From assembly GCA_001600495.1 (NCBI GenBank), contig BCKE01000063.1:124001-188000 (forward strand): a stretch of 64,000 nucleotides of DNA, in the 5' to 3' direction. The notes below the pieces were generated by a model that saw only the letters and a program-made list of their open reading frames with translations, was not told the DNA's origin and did no database searches. Position 1 is the first letter of the stretch. Every line of letters begins with the position of its first letter. Positions 62,895 through 64,000 of the stretch are shown in pieces. Both the position numbers and the translations under genes were made by a program. This stretch comes from Pilasporangium apinafurcum (taxonomy: Eukaryota; Oomycota; Peronosporomycetes; Pythiales; Pythiaceae).

Positions 62895-64000
62895 ATGGCT
62901 GAAGAAAATAAGAACGTAATTGATTTGTCGGGAGATGGTGGTGTGCTGAAAGAAGTGTACCAGGAAGGTTCGGGTGATCTCCCTCCTGCTGGCTACGAGA
63001 TTCGAGGTAAGATCCAAAAATTATAAGCAGCGGCTGTTCTATTACAAGCATATCTTAAATTTTCAATTTTGCGGTGCTAAACAGCGCATTACACCGGTAC
63101 TTTGCTGGATGGTACGAAATTTGATAGCTCTCGCGACCGTAATTCGGAATTTAAGGTGTGTTCGGAGCTTTCAACGGCTTTACCATCGGGAGGAATGTTT
63201 TTGCTAATGATGTGATGCAATGTGACTGTTTATGTGAGTAGTTTGTGCTTGGTAAGGGCAATGTTATCAAGGCCTGGGATTTGGCTTTTGCCACCATGCA
63301 AGTCGGAGAGGTACGATTTCATCAATTACTGTCCCATAATCTATCTGATGTGAAAGAGATACTCATGCTGATTCATTTGCATTCCCAAATTTGTAGAAAG
63401 CTATCTTGACTTGCAAACCTGAATATGCATACGGTGAAAATGGTAGCCCACCAAAGATTCCAGCAAACGCCACGCTGAAATTTGATGTTGAACTGCTCGG
63501 CTTCAGCCCGAAGGCCAAGGAAATGTGGGAAATGGATGCTGATGAGAAACTGACAGAGTGTGCCAAGTTGAAAGACGAAGGGACAGCGTTGTTTAAGGCA
63601 CAGAAATTTGACGAAGCCGCTGCCAAGTATAACGAAGCGGCTTCGTTCATGGAAGATGTGTATGACGTGTCAGATGAAGACAAGCAGAAGATGAAGGAGT
63701 TGCAAACGACCTGCTTTCTCAACGCTGCTATGTGTTTCTTGAAGGTGAAGGACTACTCTGAAGCCGTAGTCATCGCTACGAAGGCATTAAAGAACGATCC
63801 CAACAGTGTCAAGGCTTTATACCGTCGTGGTGTTGGCCGCCTTCATTTGAACGATTTGGATCGCGCCAAGGAAGACTTGGTCGCTGCTGGAAAAATTGAT
63901 CCGACGAATCGTGATGTTCGTCGTGAATTGGACGTGCTGAAAAAGAAGCTGAAGGAGGTTCGACAGCACGAGAAGTCGGTCTTTGGCGGGCTTTTCAACA
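62895..64000 (+). CDS. FKBP-type peptidyl-prolyl isomerase with TPR domain, 3' partial
   Basis: Four exons are visible (62895-63006, 63084-63155, 63242-63310, 63397 to the window end), about 285 residues. The FKBP domain runs from residue 15 to about 125: [59 protein letters not shown] and [10 protein letters not shown]. The pocket residues Tyr, Phe-Asp and the YAYG loop are present, though the usual WD of the FKBP pocket is AWDLA as expected. TPR helices follow ([60 protein letters not shown]). This is the architecture of FKBP51/52-type immunophilins, HSP90 co-chaperones. Only one FKBP domain is seen. The gene continues past the window. Confidence 0.92.

Noticed and set aside
1-64000. tRNA, rRNA, CRISPR, and viral or LTR-type elements
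   Set aside because: None was found by eye. No cloverleaf with anticodon, no evenly spaced repeats, and no reverse transcriptase, integrase or capsid-like frames were seen.

Overview
This window comes from a eukaryotic nuclear genome, most likely an oomycete. The genes are packed tightly, introns are about 55-115 nt with clear GT...AG ends, and base composition is roughly 45% GC by eye. The content fits a flagellated protist: two kinesins, an IQ-motif protein, a secreted subtilisin, SPFH proteins and phospholipase B-like proteins. The moderate GC and compactness suggest a white-rust (Albugo-like) relative rather than Phytophthora, but this is inference. I joined exons by hand from splice-site pairs that keep the reading frame. 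No bacterial operons, CRISPR arrays, tRNA or rRNA genes, and no retroviral or Polinton-like elements were seen.

Layout. 0-16 kb: a PX-domain protein (possibly 5' partial), a 10-exon kinesin-14 on the minus strand, Rab GDI, an Arp4-like actin-related protein, a SPIRAL1-like microtubule protein, U3 snoRNP WD40 protein Rrp9, and an EHD-like dynamin-family GTPase. 14.5-22.5 kb: four SPFH/band-7 genes in alternating orientation, best explained as a duplicated divergent pair. The two plus-strand copies share near-identical blocks. One of them holds a 435-nt run of N and the other a one-base frameshift. 22.6-25 kb: an ECHDC1-like decarboxylase whose 3' end overlaps a convergent coiled-coil gene. 25-30.4 kb: a fragment of a terminal-inverted-repeat (TIR) DNA transposon joined to an inverted copy of part of the neighbouring myotubularin gene, then a tandem Myb/trihelix-like gene, the active myotubularin, and a non-autonomous TIR element flanked by TA.

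30.6-44.5 kb: a secreted S8 subtilisin, a 7-exon IQ-motif protein, a membrane-anchored phospholipase B-like protein, a small coiled-coil gene, and a 1752-residue kinesin carrying a split discoidin-like (F5/8 type C) domain. 44.6-60.4 kb: one intronless gene for a protein of about 5281 residues, a HECT-type E3 ubiquitin ligase with six CUB-like modules, two LamG-like folds, two MIB/HERC2 domains, an SH3-like domain, a UBA and a predicted N-myristoylation signal. 60.6-64 kb: a second phospholipase B-like paralogue and the 5' part of an FKBP-TPR immunophilin.

Themes that recur are microtubule and flagellar machinery (two kinesins, SPIRAL1-like, IQ protein) and membrane and phosphoinositide handling (PX, GDI, EHD-like, myotubularin, SPFH, PLB-like). 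At least four proteins start with a predicted N-myristoylation motif. The most unusual items are the kinesin-discoidin fusion, the giant CUB-HECT ligase, the SPFH cluster with gene-conversion or assembly-collapse signs, and the transposon-linked transduplication at the myotubularin locus.
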